Source: Linnemannia hyalina
Taxonomy: Eukaryota; Mortierellomycota; Mortierellomycetes; Mortierellales; Mortierellaceae
Reading direction: 5' to 3'
Length of the DNA: 64,000 nucleotides
Assembly: GCA_019671135.1 (NCBI GenBank)
Contig: JAHRHY010000004.1
Location: 1-64,000 of the forward strand
Made by a program: the position numbers and the translations under genes. How positions within the stretch are numbered: the stretch's first letter is position 1; every line of letters starts with the position of its first letter. This document shows positions 1 to 9,235 of the stretch, piece after piece. A model generated the notes under the pieces. The model saw only the letters and a program-made list of their open reading frames with translations, had not been told where the DNA came from and made no database searches.

Positions 1-571
1 AAACCCTAAAAAACCCTAAAAAACCCTAAAAAACCCTAAAAAACCCTAAAAAACCCTAAAAAACCCTAAAAAACCCTAAAAAACCCTAAAAAACCCTAAA
101 AAACCCTAAAAAACCCTAAAAAACCCTAAAAAACCCTAAAAAACCCTAAAAAACCCTAAAAAACCCTAAAAAACCCTAAAAAACCCTAAAAAACCCTAAA
201 AAACCCTAAAAAACCCTAAAAAACCCTAAAAAACCCTAAAAAACCCTAAAAAACCCTAAAAAACCCTAAAAAACCCTAAAAAACCCTAAAAAACCCTAAA
301 AAACCCTAAAAAACCCTAAAAAACCCTAAAAAACCCTAAAAACCCTAAAAAACCCTAAAAAACCCTAAAAAACCCTAAAAAACCCTAAAAAAACCCTAAA
401 AAAACCCTAAAAAACCCTAAAAAACCCTAAAAAACCCTAAAAAACCCTAAAAACCCTAAAAAACCCTAAAAAACCCTAAAAAACCCTAAAAAACCCTAAA
501 AAACCCTAAAAAACCCTAAAAAACCCTAAAAAACCCTAAAAAAACCCTAAAAACCCCCTAAAAACCCCTAA
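1..571. repeat. Telomere: C-strand repeat CCCTAAAAAA (TTTTTTAGGG)
   Basis: The window starts with a head-to-tail array of the 10-bp unit CCCTAAAAAA. It is perfect for about 340 bp, then includes 9-bp and 11-bp units and ends in degenerate units (extra C near 555-560). The C-rich strand reads 5' to 3' from the left edge, as expected for a left chromosome end, so the G strand is TTTTTTAGGG. This variant has six T where the common repeats have two to four. Confidence 0.95.
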
Positions 572-792
572 ACCCATTCCCTCTCCAATAGATTATCAAG
601 CAACTATGGAAGTTATTTTCGCGTTGGTGTTTCAGCAGTATCTGTCTCCATAATGTCTTTTTCTGCTAACTGGGTAAATATCTCAATTATTCCCATTCAT
701 TCCCAGATATGTCATATTAAGAAATGATGGGCATAGCTTAACAAAAGACGAGAAAAATGGTGTACTCCCTCGCCCAAAAAAAAGCGTACTCC
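572..792 (-). mobile_element. Relic of an A element (A0) cut by the telomere
   Basis: Just inside the telomere is a diverged copy of the 5' end of the family A transposase gene (about 585-651, start codon complement at 649-651). It is followed by the A subterminal region (652-761) and the first 25 bp of an A terminal module (762-786). The telomere array therefore sits on a broken transposase gene. The module is interrupted at 793 by element A4, and TCC at 790-792 is its left target duplication. The interrupted module resumes, diverged, at 38432. Confidence 0.8.
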
Positions 793-1071
793 GGGAATCG
801 TCTTGGGTCGAAATAGATGAATATGTTATGGAATACCAATGGAGGTTGCAAGAATTTGTACAGACAATTATGGAAGGAGTTTTTAAAAAGATAACAAATA
901 CATCTATAAAGAGTACATATACAAAAGCAAAAGAATCCAAATGGACATAGTTATCTAGCAGTATTACAAGAGCAAAACGTAAGGAGAGAGTATCAACATA
1001 AACATATTTTACATATCGGTAATCGGGCAGGACAAAAAGGTTGGAGCGCTTTTTTTTGGGCGAGGGAGTAC
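793..1071 (-). repeat. A terminal module, left end of A4
   Basis: 279-bp module in reverse orientation, from the outer tip GGGAATCGTC to the inner GGGCGAGGGAGTAC. It is followed at 1072-1242 by the A subterminal sequence of the zinc-ribbon end, with no gene. It carries a central TTTTTAAAAA palindrome, as all copies do. Short open frames in the module are repeated with it and are not supported as genes. Confidence 0.85.
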
Positions 1072-1245
1072 ATCTGTTTTCTCGTCTTTTGTTAAGCTAT
1101 GCCCACCATTTTAAAACACCTACGTTCATATAACATATATAGCATTTATACGTGTGTCCCCGGTGAATCTCATGCATATACATCATGATGATAATGGTAC
1201 CAGCTTGGTTGACAGTACATGAATTTCCTGGGAATAATTCCCATA

Positions 1246-1524
1246 GGGAATCGTCTTGGGTCGAAATAGATGAATATGTTATGGAATACCAATGGAGGTT
1301 GCAAGAATTTGTACAGACAATTATGGAAGGAGTTTTTAAAAAGATAACAAATACATCTATAAAGAGTACATATACAAAAGCAAAAGAATCCAAATGGACA
1401 TAGTTATCTAGCAGTATTACAAGAGCAAAACGTAAGGAGAGAGTATCAACATAAACATATTTTACATATCGGTAATCGGGCAGGACAAAAAGGTTGGAGC
1501 GCTTTTTTTTGGGCGAGGGAGTAC
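1246..1524 (-). repeat. A terminal module, left end of the A1-A3 compound
   Basis: 279-bp module in the same orientation as 793-1071. The following stretch (1525-1740) repeats the subterminal sequence at 1072-1245, so about 453 bp is tandemly duplicated here as a by-product of the nested insertion. No gene is visible in 1525-1740. Confidence 0.85.
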
Positions 1525-1740
1525 ACCTGTTTTCTCGTCTTTTGTTAAGCTATGCCCACCATTTTAAAACACCTACGTTCATATAACATATATAGCATTT
1601 ATACGTGTGTCCCCGGTGAATCTCATGCATATACATCATGATGATAATGGTACCAGCTTGGTTGACAGTACATGAATTCCCTGGGAATAATTCCCATAAT
1701 ACTACTTATGGAAGGTATATATATTGCACATTTTAAAAGT

Positions 1741-2133
1741 TTATTCCGATAGCTCAACAACATTGGCTGTATCTAATTCTTCCTCTTGATTTACCATGAG
1801 ACCACTGGCAAATCCTTTGATCAAGGCATTTATTATATAAATCTCCCTCTTCTGCTGGGAAATAATTTGGTTCATCTTATCCATTTCTTTCTCCAATTTT
1901 CTGACACGTTTCTTTAACTTCTTATTCTCATACTGTAAATCATCATCGGATTGTTGCACATCCTCATCTTTCTTACATCTCCCAGATTTCACATGCTTTC
2001 CACCATTCTTTTTTGCCTGATAGCTCTCCTTGGAAGACTTTATCTTGCATTCCTTACATGTATTTCTGGAATCATCGTAGAAATCATATGAAGGCTTCTT
2101 TTGGTCACACCTGTTGCAAATCCTTTTTGGCAT
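1741..2133 (-). CDS. Zinc-ribbon and coiled-coil protein, 130 aa (A1)
   Basis: The N-terminus has two CxxC pairs (Cys6/Cys9 and Cys26/Cys29) in a KxCxRC-QKKP-x-YDFY-x-CKEC arrangement. This is a small zinc ribbon of a style common in phage, giant-virus and mobile-element proteins. A basic Lys/Ser-rich linker follows, then a heptad-like charged helix (about residues 62-105) likely to form a coiled coil, then an acidic tail. It is read divergently from the 90-aa gene, with 196 bp between the starts. Three copies in the window are nearly identical. DNA binding as a dimer is an inference; the family is not one I can name. Confidence 0.75.
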   Translation of the reverse strand: MPKRICNRCDQKKPSYDFYDDSRNTCKECKIKSSKESYQAKKNGGKHVKSGRCKKDEDVQQSDDDLQYENKKLKKRVRKLEKEMDKMNQIISQQKREIYIINALIKGFASGLMVNQEEELDTANVVELSE

Positions 2134-2329
2134 ATTAGGCGGAATGGTGATCTCTTGATAGTTGATATACCACGTTTTTTCCCGGGAATATTTCTCTCAA
2201 TGTTTGTGTTTGAGGGCATACACAACAATATCTAATATAGATGTCAAGTTGTATCTATTCAAGGGAGTAATTGACAAATAGGTATATAGGGGGATGACCA
2301 TTTAGACGTCTTATCGCCGCAAATATATT
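2134..2329. promoter_or_regulatory. Divergent intergenic region of element A
   Basis: 196 bp separate the starts of the 130-aa gene (leftward) and the 90-aa gene (rightward), so promoters for both should lie here. A TATA-like GGTATATAGG lies at about 2281-2290, some 45 bp before the 90-aa start. In A4 the same interval diverges near the 90-aa gene and lacks that TATA-like stretch, so the assignment is tentative. Confidence 0.35.
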
Positions 2330-2602
2330 ATGCCCAGGCCTACACGTTTAACCAAAGCACGCCAGCAGGAAGTTGTTGCAGATTTTATTTATGAGAAGAA
2401 TCTGGAATTGTGTATGTTTGTCTATTTGGATGAATTTTTAGATCATCATCGTAACCTCTTTCCACAAGATGCCACTATATTTGGCACTAACGGCATAAAA
2501 AAGTTATTAGAGGCATCTTATCAACTCCTACGTGACAAAATACGTGCAGATGGATTACTTACCGAGAAAGACGCTGGTGAATATATGCTTAGAAAAAAAT
2601 GA
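2330..2602 (+). CDS. Small hypothetical protein, 90 aa (A1)
   Basis: No recognised family. The protein starts with a basic segment (MPRPxRLTKxRQ) and looks mostly helical, with a Leu/Tyr/Phe-rich middle and a basic end. It is always found between the zinc-ribbon gene and the Rep-like gene, 45 bp upstream of the latter and on the same strand. The copy at 23611 differs at many positions yet keeps the frame, which suggests selection for the protein. Its place matches that of the 81-aa gene in family B, so the two may play the same role, although I see no clear sequence similarity. Confidence 0.65.
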   Translation: MPRPTRLTKARQQEVVADFIYEKNLELCMFVYLDEFLDHHRNLFPQDATIFGTNGIKKLLEASYQLLRDKIRADGLLTEKDAGEYMLRKK

Positions 2603-2619
2603 CGACCTAAATTATAGAC

Positions 2620-2628
2620 TTTTTAAAA
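2620..2628. terminator. TTTTTAAAA motif after the 90-aa gene
   Basis: AT palindrome 18 bp after the 90-aa stop and 20 bp before the Rep-like start. It is part of the pattern in which every A, B and C gene is followed by this motif. Confidence 0.4.
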
Positions 2629-2647
2629 CCTAAGTATACCTTTTATT

Positions 2648-4351
2648 ATGTCGCCAACAAAAGAATCTCTGATAAACAAAGCCATCAACGAAATTTCCCA
2701 TTTGCTGTCAAATGTGGGTAATCTACAGTCAGCACCATTTGGCAGTGTGGAGAGAAAAGGATTCACCAAATTCTCCAAACTCTTTTGCGATTCCATCATC
2801 TTTTGGGGTATATATAACTTTGCTGACGATACCACTAAAGGTACAGCAATTGGAAAGTACATTGCTGAACTGCGCGATGCATTTAACCACACCGATTTAA
2901 ATGTGGAATCTGTAAAGTTGGTCGATGCTAGGCAGGTTAAAATGGATGATAACTATTTTTCTCCGCGCATGGTCAAACGCCATAGAAAGTTGTTTGTTGG
3001 AAAAGAATACCAACAGGGATTTATTGCCATCAAGGTTTCTTTAGATTTTTCCCGCGCAAAGATTGTTGTGCCAATTTTGACGAACATGTTGTCTAGCTTG
3101 AACGAGAGCGGCATTGCTTTACATGACATAGACTTTGCCTATGATTGTACACGTATTACCACACGACTGCACGTGGAGAGATTGCTAAAACAAACGAAAA
3201 CTACAAAAATTGTCGATGATGTGGGAAGAGTAGGACATCATTGTATTTCATGGAGAGGTCGAAAAGGGGATACAAAGAATATCCGATATAAGGTGTATAA
3301 CAAATTTGTCCAGATTTTGGAAAGTGCCGAGGTGCGAAAGAGCCTTGGTTCACGTTTGGAGGATTTGGTGGAGAAAGAAACAGCATTTGGACGACGAGTT
3401 AAAAAATATAAAAAGCATGGTTATAGTCGTATCGAGCTGACGTTTGAAGGTTCATCTTTGAGATCTCTTCAGTCATATCAAGACGAAATGGACAAGACAA
3501 AGAATCTCTTGAAGAAATGTAAAACATTTAAATGTTCCTTTGAGATGCAGTGGGAGGAACGTGCAAAATGCATTACCTCGATGGTGGCTGTACATTTTCC
3601 ACATGAGAAACTGTTTGCTTATTGTCACTGGTGGAATTCGGTAACCTCTAAGAAGTATGGATATATGTGGCAAAACTTTAAGAACCCCGAGCTTATTACA
3701 CTTTTGCTGGCTAACTATTCCTTTAACGATAGACCTATATATTTTGTGGAAGGACATGTAGAAGAGGTAAATGGGAAAGATGAAGTTATTTTGGGCGAAA
3801 TAAGGACATTTAAGCGCGAGCCTGGATGTACTGCCATCACGCTAGTTGCTGGCTCGCAAAAAGGAATGTTTCCTTCGAGGGATGCATCTTCTAACGTCAT
3901 TCGTAAATTTAGCAAAGTTGGAATTGTGGAAGTTGACAACATCTCTATTGCCTGGCCAAAGCGTGTTCATAACAGGTATAGTGCCCCACTTGCAGATATC
4001 TTCGAATATGATGAAGATACAGTAGATACAAATGTATTACATCTGAAAACTATTCATGTTTCGATGTATACTGCAGCCGACCGAATTCTAAAGCCTGATG
4101 AGGAGTATACCATTGTAGCGGCCGGTCTCAAAGAATTTCGTTCTGAACATCGTTGGCATTTTATTACAGCATGTGGCATAAAGGTGCGCGCAGGAAAATC
4201 GTTGGCAAAGATTTGGACACCATGGCGTGTGGAGCATCTTCAAGGTCTACAGAGAATTGGTAGTGTGAAAGGTGTGCCGTTCATGACATTTCGAGCGATT
4301 AGAGTGGTTAATTCACATAATATACTTGATATGAAGTGCGAGCGCGTTTGA
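2648..4351 (+). CDS. Rep-like protein, 567 aa (A1)
   Basis: Long conserved protein of unknown family with the motif order of rolling-circle initiators of the Rep_trans (pT181) and phage RstA type. Residues 158-166 hold an acidic strand (LHDIDFAYD; Asp160, Asp162, Asp166). Residues 194-219 hold a Gly/His/Ser segment leading to KVYNK (Tyr217, Lys219), followed by Glu225, and residues 260-264 hold SRIEL. The second half has strongly conserved blocks (CHWWNSVT at 326-333, ANYSFNDRPIYF at 355-366, ECTAITLVAG-like at about 391-402) that I cannot assign. The start is the ATG after TATTAT at 2648, matched in the copies at 28662 and 42916. It converges on the transposase gene with 35 bp between stops. 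No classical HUH motif is evident; a DNA-binding accessory role is the main alternative. Confidence 0.7.
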   Translation: MSPTKESLINKAINEISHLLSNVGNLQSAPFGSVERKGFTKFSKLFCDSIIFWGIYNFADDTTKGTAIGKYIAELRDAFNHTDLNVESVKLVDARQVKMDDNYFSPRMVKRHRKLFVGKEYQQGFIAIKVSLDFSRAKIVVPILTNMLSSLNESGIALHDIDFAYDCTRITTRLHVERLLKQTKTTKIVDDVGRVGHHCISWRGRKGDTKNIRYKVYNKFVQILESAEVRKSLGSRLEDLVEKETAFGRRVKKYKKHGYSRIELTFEGSSLRSLQSYQDEMDKTKNLLKKCKTFKCSFEMQWEERAKCITSMVAVHFPHEKLFAYCHWWNSVTSKKYGYMWQNFKNPELITLLLANYSFNDRPIYFVEGHVEEVNGKDEVILGEIRTFKREPGCTAITLVAGSQKGMFPSRDASSNVIRKFSKVGIVEVDNISIAWPKRVHNRYSAPLADIFEYDEDTVDTNVLHLKTIHVSMYTAADRILKPDEEYTIVAAGLKEFRSEHRWHFITACGIKVRAGKSLAKIWTPWRVEHLQGLQRIGSVKGVPFMTFRAIRVVNSHNILDMKCERV

Positions 4352-4355
4352 GAGG

Positions 4356-4365
4356 TTTTTAAAAA
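4356..4365. terminator. TTTTTAAAAA between the converging Rep-like and transposase genes
   Basis: A perfect 10-bp palindrome in the 35-bp gap between the two stop codons, so it can serve both strands. The same sequence lies in the same gap in each A copy (8097, 20849, 26947, 36299, 41201, 58570 regions) and at 13491 in B1. Confidence 0.5.
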
Positions 4366-4386
4366 CTTTGGAAAGACTTTTGTTAA

Positions 4387-5667
4387 TTATAGACTGGTAT
4401 TATCATCTTCGTGGTTTGACATTTCCTCGTCATCATCCTTATTTGACGTTTGTTCATCATCATCATCTGAAGCAACATCTATTCCTACAAATTTCTCTTG
4501 CATTCTTTGTAACTCAAGACCATTTTCCAGTTTGTTTTGTACTGTAACGGTTTGAGTTAACTCTGGGACAAGTTGCCTTTCTCGTGGATAATCTACTCCT
4601 TCTTCCATCCATCCACGATGATGTGGCTGCTCTTCGATGTCCACTGCTTTAACAAAGTTGCGAATATTTAGCAACAGAAGACAAAGGCGGAATGTAAGAT
4701 TAAACTCCTTTTTGGATCCAACTCTTACAATCTCCTTGTTATTAAACTTGGCGAATGTTTTCATGAGATCACCAAAGACAGCCTCTGACGTAGATCGAAA
4801 TCCACCAAACATAGCATTAAAGTTGGATTCCTCTTCGTGGAGTTGCTGTAGTCGTTTCTTACGGATGGGAAAACAGAAGTTACGCTCGTCCAACTTTTCT
4901 TTTTCCACAATATCGCCAATGTATTGTGTATATCCTCCATCGAGAGCAATACAGTCCATGCTGTCCATCTTCTTGCCAATGCCCATCTCTTGTAACATTT
5001 TCCCATCGTTGTTATCACGACATGACGCTGATTTGGATACAAAGAGAACCATTCCATTGGCATCGATGGACACTTGCGTTCTCAAACCCGATTTCTTTAA
5101 CTTATAAGAATACATTGCTGCTTTATCTTCCCCATATGTTGCTCGAGAGTCATGACCATCCAAGTAGAGAGTTACATGCTTGAACATTGGGGGATTTTTC
5201 CAATTGGCTGTTCGAATACGAATTTCCAACGAAGAGAACATAGATGCAAAACAGCGTGTAATCTCCTTCTCAAATAATGCACGTTCCACCTTGACGAATG
5301 TGCTGTATATCAAATGGAATGTGGACTTTGGCATATACTGTGCCATGGAATCCATAGTCTCTCCAGCGACGAAAAAGTACAAGAATGCAATTCCTTTCTC
5401 AAGTGCGTTATATGGACCAGGGAAATAGTGTTTACTCCAGATGGTAGATAGAAAGAAAAACACTGGTATGGCTCCAAGTCTCTTCATCAACACCTTTTTC
5501 ATATCCTGTATTCTTGCAATTGGTTTCAACTCTGAACGATGAAATGTCTTGACCTTTGGGCACATTGGCCACGGTTCATCAAGAAATCCCCATTCGTTCT
5601 CCAACAGATTATCAAGCAGCCGTGCAAGTTTCTTTGGCGTAGGGTTTACGATGGTATCAGTCTCCAT
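4387..5667 (-). CDS. DDE transposase, family A, 426 aa (A1)
   Basis: Likely catalyses excision and integration of element A. The catalytic triad can be read as Asp170 (LYLDGHD), Asp243 (CIALDGGY) and Glu295 (RSTSEAVFGD). This has the spacing and RxxxE context of PIF/Harbinger and IS5-type transposases. A helix-turn-helix-like segment (MPKSTFHLIYSTF, about 112-124) precedes it, as in Harbinger enzymes. The tail is very acidic (401-422). I take the ATG at 5667 (METD) as the start because it aligns with the starts of the B and C enzymes; the frame is open 12 codons further upstream. The 3-bp target duplications fit this superfamily. The copies at 20880 and 25643 differ by Ser to Ala at residue 200. 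Confidence 0.85.
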   Translation of the reverse strand: METDTIVNPTPKKLARLLDNLLENEWGFLDEPWPMCPKVKTFHRSELKPIARIQDMKKVLMKRLGAIPVFFFLSTIWSKHYFPGPYNALEKGIAFLYFFVAGETMDSMAQYMPKSTFHLIYSTFVKVERALFEKEITRCFASMFSSLEIRIRTANWKNPPMFKHVTLYLDGHDSRATYGEDKAAMYSYKLKKSGLRTQVSIDANGMVLFVSKSASCRDNNDGKMLQEMGIGKKMDSMDCIALDGGYTQYIGDIVEKEKLDERNFCFPIRKKRLQQLHEEESNFNAMFGGFRSTSEAVFGDLMKTFAKFNNKEIVRVGSKKEFNLTFRLCLLLLNIRNFVKAVDIEEQPHHRGWMEEGVDYPRERQLVPELTQTVTVQNKLENGLELQRMQEKFVGIDVASDDDDEQTSNKDDDEEMSNHEDDNTSL

Positions 5668-5792
5668 AATGTCGTTTTCTGCAAAAATAGGGATTATACA
5701 CACGTAATTATGTCAATTATTCCCTAGAATTCCCCAGATATGTCATATTAAGACATGGTGGGCATAGCTTAACAAAAGACGAGAAAACAGGT

Positions 5793-6484
5793 GTACTCCC
5801 TCGCCCAAAAAAAAGCGCTCCAACCTTTTTGTCCTGCCCGATTACCGATATGTAAAATATGTTTATGTTGATACTCTCTCCTTACGTTTTGCTCTTGTAA
5901 TACTGCTAGATAACTATGTCCATTTGGATTCTTTTGCTTTTGTATATGTACTCTTTATAGATGTATTTGTTATCTTTTTAAAAACTCCTTCCATAATTGT
6001 CTGTACAAATTCTTGCAACCTCCATTGGTATTCCACAACATATTCATCTATTTCGACCCAAGACGATTCCCATTTAGATGTGTATTTTGTTTTACAGATT
6101 GGCTTTGATATCCGCGACAAATATATTCCCCACGTTGACCTATTATGTATCTCTTATTTTATAATCTACTCTTGATCTACTTTAATATTCCAATGCGTGG
6201 GTTGGGTACTCCCTCGCCCAAAAAAAAGCGCTCCAACCTTTTTGTCCTGCCCGATTACCGATATGTAAAATATGTTTATGTTGATACTCTCTCCTTACGT
6301 TTTGCTCTTGTAATACTGCTAGATAACTATGTCCATTTGGATTCTTTTGCTTTTGTATATGTACTCTTTATAGATGTATTTGTTATCTTTTTAAAAACTC
6401 CTTCCATAATTGTCTGTACAAATTCTTGCAACCTCCATTGGTATTCCACAACATATTCATCTATTTCGACCCAAGACGATTCCC
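5793..6484 (+). repeat. Array of two A terminal modules with spacer (right end of A1)
   Basis: Modules at 5793-6071 and 6206-6484 (279 bp each) are separated by a 134-bp spacer, giving a 413-bp period. The last module runs directly into codon 34 of a second Rep-like gene at AGT, which would be its target duplication; the matching left copy is missing from the window. The 90 bp before the array (5703-5792) is the A subterminal region shared in inverse with 1525-1565. Confidence 0.85.
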
Positions 6485-8092
6485 AGTGTGGAGAGAAAAG
6501 GATTCACCAAATTCTCCAAACTCTTTTGCGATTCCATCATCTTTTGGGGTATATATAACTTTGCTGACGATACCACTAAAGGTACAGCAATTGGAAAGTA
6601 CATTGCTGAACTGCGCGATGCATTTAACCACACCGATTTAAATGTGGAATCTGTAAAGTTGGTCGATGCTAGGCAGGTTAAAATGGATGATAACTATTTT
6701 TCTCCGCGCATGGTCAAACGCCATAGAAAGTTGTTTGTTGGAAAAGAATACCAACAGGGATTTATTGCCATCAAGGTTTCTTTAGATTTTTCCCGCGCAA
6801 AGATTGTTGTGCCAATTTTGACGAACATGTTGTCTAGCTTGAACGAGAGCGGCATTGCTTTACATGACATAGACTTTGCCTATGATTGTACACGTATTAC
6901 CACACGACTGCACGTGGAGAGATTGCTAAAACAAACGAAAACTACAAAAATTGTCGATGATGTGGGAAGAGTAGGACATCATTGTATTTCATGGAGAGGT
7001 CGAAAAGGGGATACAAAGAATATCCGATATAAGGTGTATAACAAATTTGTCCAGATTTTGGAAAGTGCCGAGGTGCGAAAGAGCCTTGGTTCACGTTTGG
7101 AGGATTTGGTGGAGAAAGAAACAGCATTTGGACGACGAGTTAAAAAATATAAAAAGCATGGTTATAGTCGTATCGAGCTGACGTTTGAAGGTTCATCTTT
7201 GAGATCTCTTCAGTCATATCAAGACGAAATGGACAAGACAAAGAATCTCTTGAAGAAATGTAAAACATTTAAATGTTCCTTTGAGATGCAGTGGGAGGAA
7301 CGTGCAAAATGCATTACCTCGATGGTGGCTGTACATTTTCCACATGAGAAACTGTTTGCTTATTGTCACTGGTGGAATTCGGTAACCTCTAAGAAGTATG
7401 GATATATGTGGCAAAACTTTAAGAACCCCGAGCTTATTACACTTTTGCTGGCTAACTATTCCTTTAACGATAGACCTATATATTTTGTGGAAGGACATGT
7501 AGAAGAGGTAAATGGGAAAGATGAAGTTATTTTGGGCGAAATAAGGACATTTAAGCGCGAGCCTGGATGTACTGCCATCACGCTAGTTGCTGGCTCGCAA
7601 AAAGGAATGTTTCCTTCGAGGGATGCATCTTCTAACGTCATTCGTAAATTTAGCAAAGTTGGAATTGTGGAAGTTGACAACATCTCTATTGCCTGGCCAA
7701 AGCGTGTTCATAACAGGTATAGTGCCCCACTTGCAGATATCTTCGAATATGATGAAGATACAGTAGATACAAATGTATTACATCTGAAAACTATTCATGT
7801 TTCGATGTATACTGCAGCCGACCGAATTCTAAAGCCTGATGAGGAGTATACCATTGTAGCGGCCGGTCTCAAAGAATTTCGTTCTGAACATCGTTGGCAT
7901 TTTATTACAGCATGTGGCATAAAGGTGCGCGCAGGAAAATCGTTGGCAAAGATTTGGACACCATGGCGTGTGGAGCATCTTCAAGGTCTACAGAGAATTG
8001 GTAGTGTGAAAGGTGTGCCGTTCATGACATTTCGAGCGATTAGAGTGGTTAATTCACATAATATACTTGATATGAAGTGCGAGCGCGTTTGA
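6485..8092 (+). pseudogene. Rep-like gene lacking its first 33 codons (A2)
   Basis: It joins the A module at SVERKGF (codon 34 of the intact gene) and then matches A1 to the stop. The native start, the 90-aa gene and the 130-aa gene are absent. An open frame enters from the module (ATG at 6410), so a chimeric protein is formally possible but has no other support. The acidic, YNK and RxE motifs are all retained. Confidence 0.8.
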
Positions 8093-8127
8093 GAGGTTTT
8101 TAAAAACTTTGGAAAGACTTTTGTTAA

Positions 8128-8784
8128 TTATAGACTGGTATTATCATCTTCGTGGTTTGACATTTCCTCGTCATCATCCTTATTTGACGTTTGTTCATCA
8201 TCATCATCTGAAGCAACATCTATTCCTACAAATTTCTCTTGCATTCTTTGTAACTCAAGACCATTTTCCAGTTTGTTTTGTACTGTAACGGTTTGAGTTA
8301 ACTCTGGGACAAGTTGCCTTTCTCGTGGATAATCTACTCCTTCTTCCATCCATCCACGATGATGTGGCTGCTCTTCGATGTCCACTGCTTTAACAAAGTT
8401 GCGAATATTTAGCAACAGAAGACAAAGGCGGAATGTAAGATTAAACTCCTTTTTGGATCCAACTCTTACAATCTCCTTGTTATTAAACTTGGCGAATGTT
8501 TTCATGAGATCACCAAAGACAGCCTCTGACGTAGATCGAAATCCACCAAACATAGCATTAAAGTTGGATTCCTCTTCGTGGAGTTGCTGTAGTCGTTTCT
8601 TACGGATGGGAAAACAGAAGTTACGCTCGTCCAACTTTTCTTTTTCCACAATATCGCCAATGTATTGTGTATATCCTCCATCGAGAGCAATACAGTCCAT
8701 GCTGTCCATCTTCTTGCCAATGCCCATCTCTTGTAACATTTTCCCATCGTTGTTATCACGACATGACGCTGATTTGGATACAAA
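8128..8784 (-). pseudogene. Family A transposase, C-terminal part (A2), split by B1
   Basis: Matches the A1 transposase from about residue 209 to its end and so keeps the second Asp and the Glu. B1 interrupts it after AAA (8782-8784); the 5' part resumes at 17380. The open frame running on into the B1 hairpin adds a meaningless N-terminus. Confidence 0.9.
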
Positions 8785-9235
8785 GGAGGCCATCCATGTT
8801 CGGCTCCACCAACCATAGACTACAGTATAAAAATATCTGTCAACACCTATTAAAACAGTGTGTTCCTTGAGAGTACAACAAATCTCATCAGCTTTTTCCT
8901 TCCACCAGTCTCCATTTTCTACATTCACCACCACTACTTTGTAACATCATCTACTTTAGCTGAGAAAGCCTTGGACATGATCATCTCATATTGGATCCTG
9001 GATATTACAGATAGTAATTTCCTTTCCAATATGAGATGATCATGTCCAAGGCTTTCTCAGCTAAAGTAGATGATGTTACAAAGTAGTGGTGGTGAATGTA
9101 GAAAATGGAGACTGGTGGAAGGAAAAAGCTGATGAGATTTGTTGTACTCTCAAGGAACACACTGTTTTAATAGGTGTTGACAGATATTTTTATACTGTAG
9201 TCTATGGTTGGTGGAGCCGAACATGGATGGCCTCC
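8785..9235. repeat. B hairpin cap, left end of B1
   Basis: 451-bp foldback with 211-bp arms and a 29-bp loop at 8996-9024 (reading TCCTGGATAT on the + strand). It begins GGAGGCC and ends GGCCTCC, so it has the same tip on both sides. A free copy occurs at 62114. The flank on the inner side is TAG. Confidence 0.9.

Noticed and set aside
1097..1393. Small proteins encoded in the A modules and hairpins (MDSFAFVYV... and MVVNVENGDW... frames)
   Set aside because: They recur only because the repeat recurs, end in whatever flanks the repeat, and resemble no known protein.
2648..4351. Rep-like protein as a Helitron Rep/helicase or a tyrosine recombinase (Crypton, Starship)
   Set aside because: No helicase motifs, no HUH pair and no RxxR...Y recombinase signature; the target duplications also do not fit Helitrons.
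4637..5107. 156-aa open frame opposite the A transposase (and its copies)
   Set aside because: Shadow frame in a conserved gene; it loses meaning in the B and C homologues.
5668..5703. Upstream start (12 extra codons) or a mini-intron at the A transposase start (GTGTGT...TTTTGCAG)
   Set aside because: The candidate intron would be about 25 bp, too short to splice, and the ATG at METD aligns with the B and C starts.
5793..6071. A modules as Stowaway-type (Tc1/mariner) MITEs, since TACTCCCTC resembles their ends
   Set aside because: The junctions with 3-bp duplications lie at the other end of the module (GGGAATCG), and the TACTCCCTC side is internal with no TA duplication.
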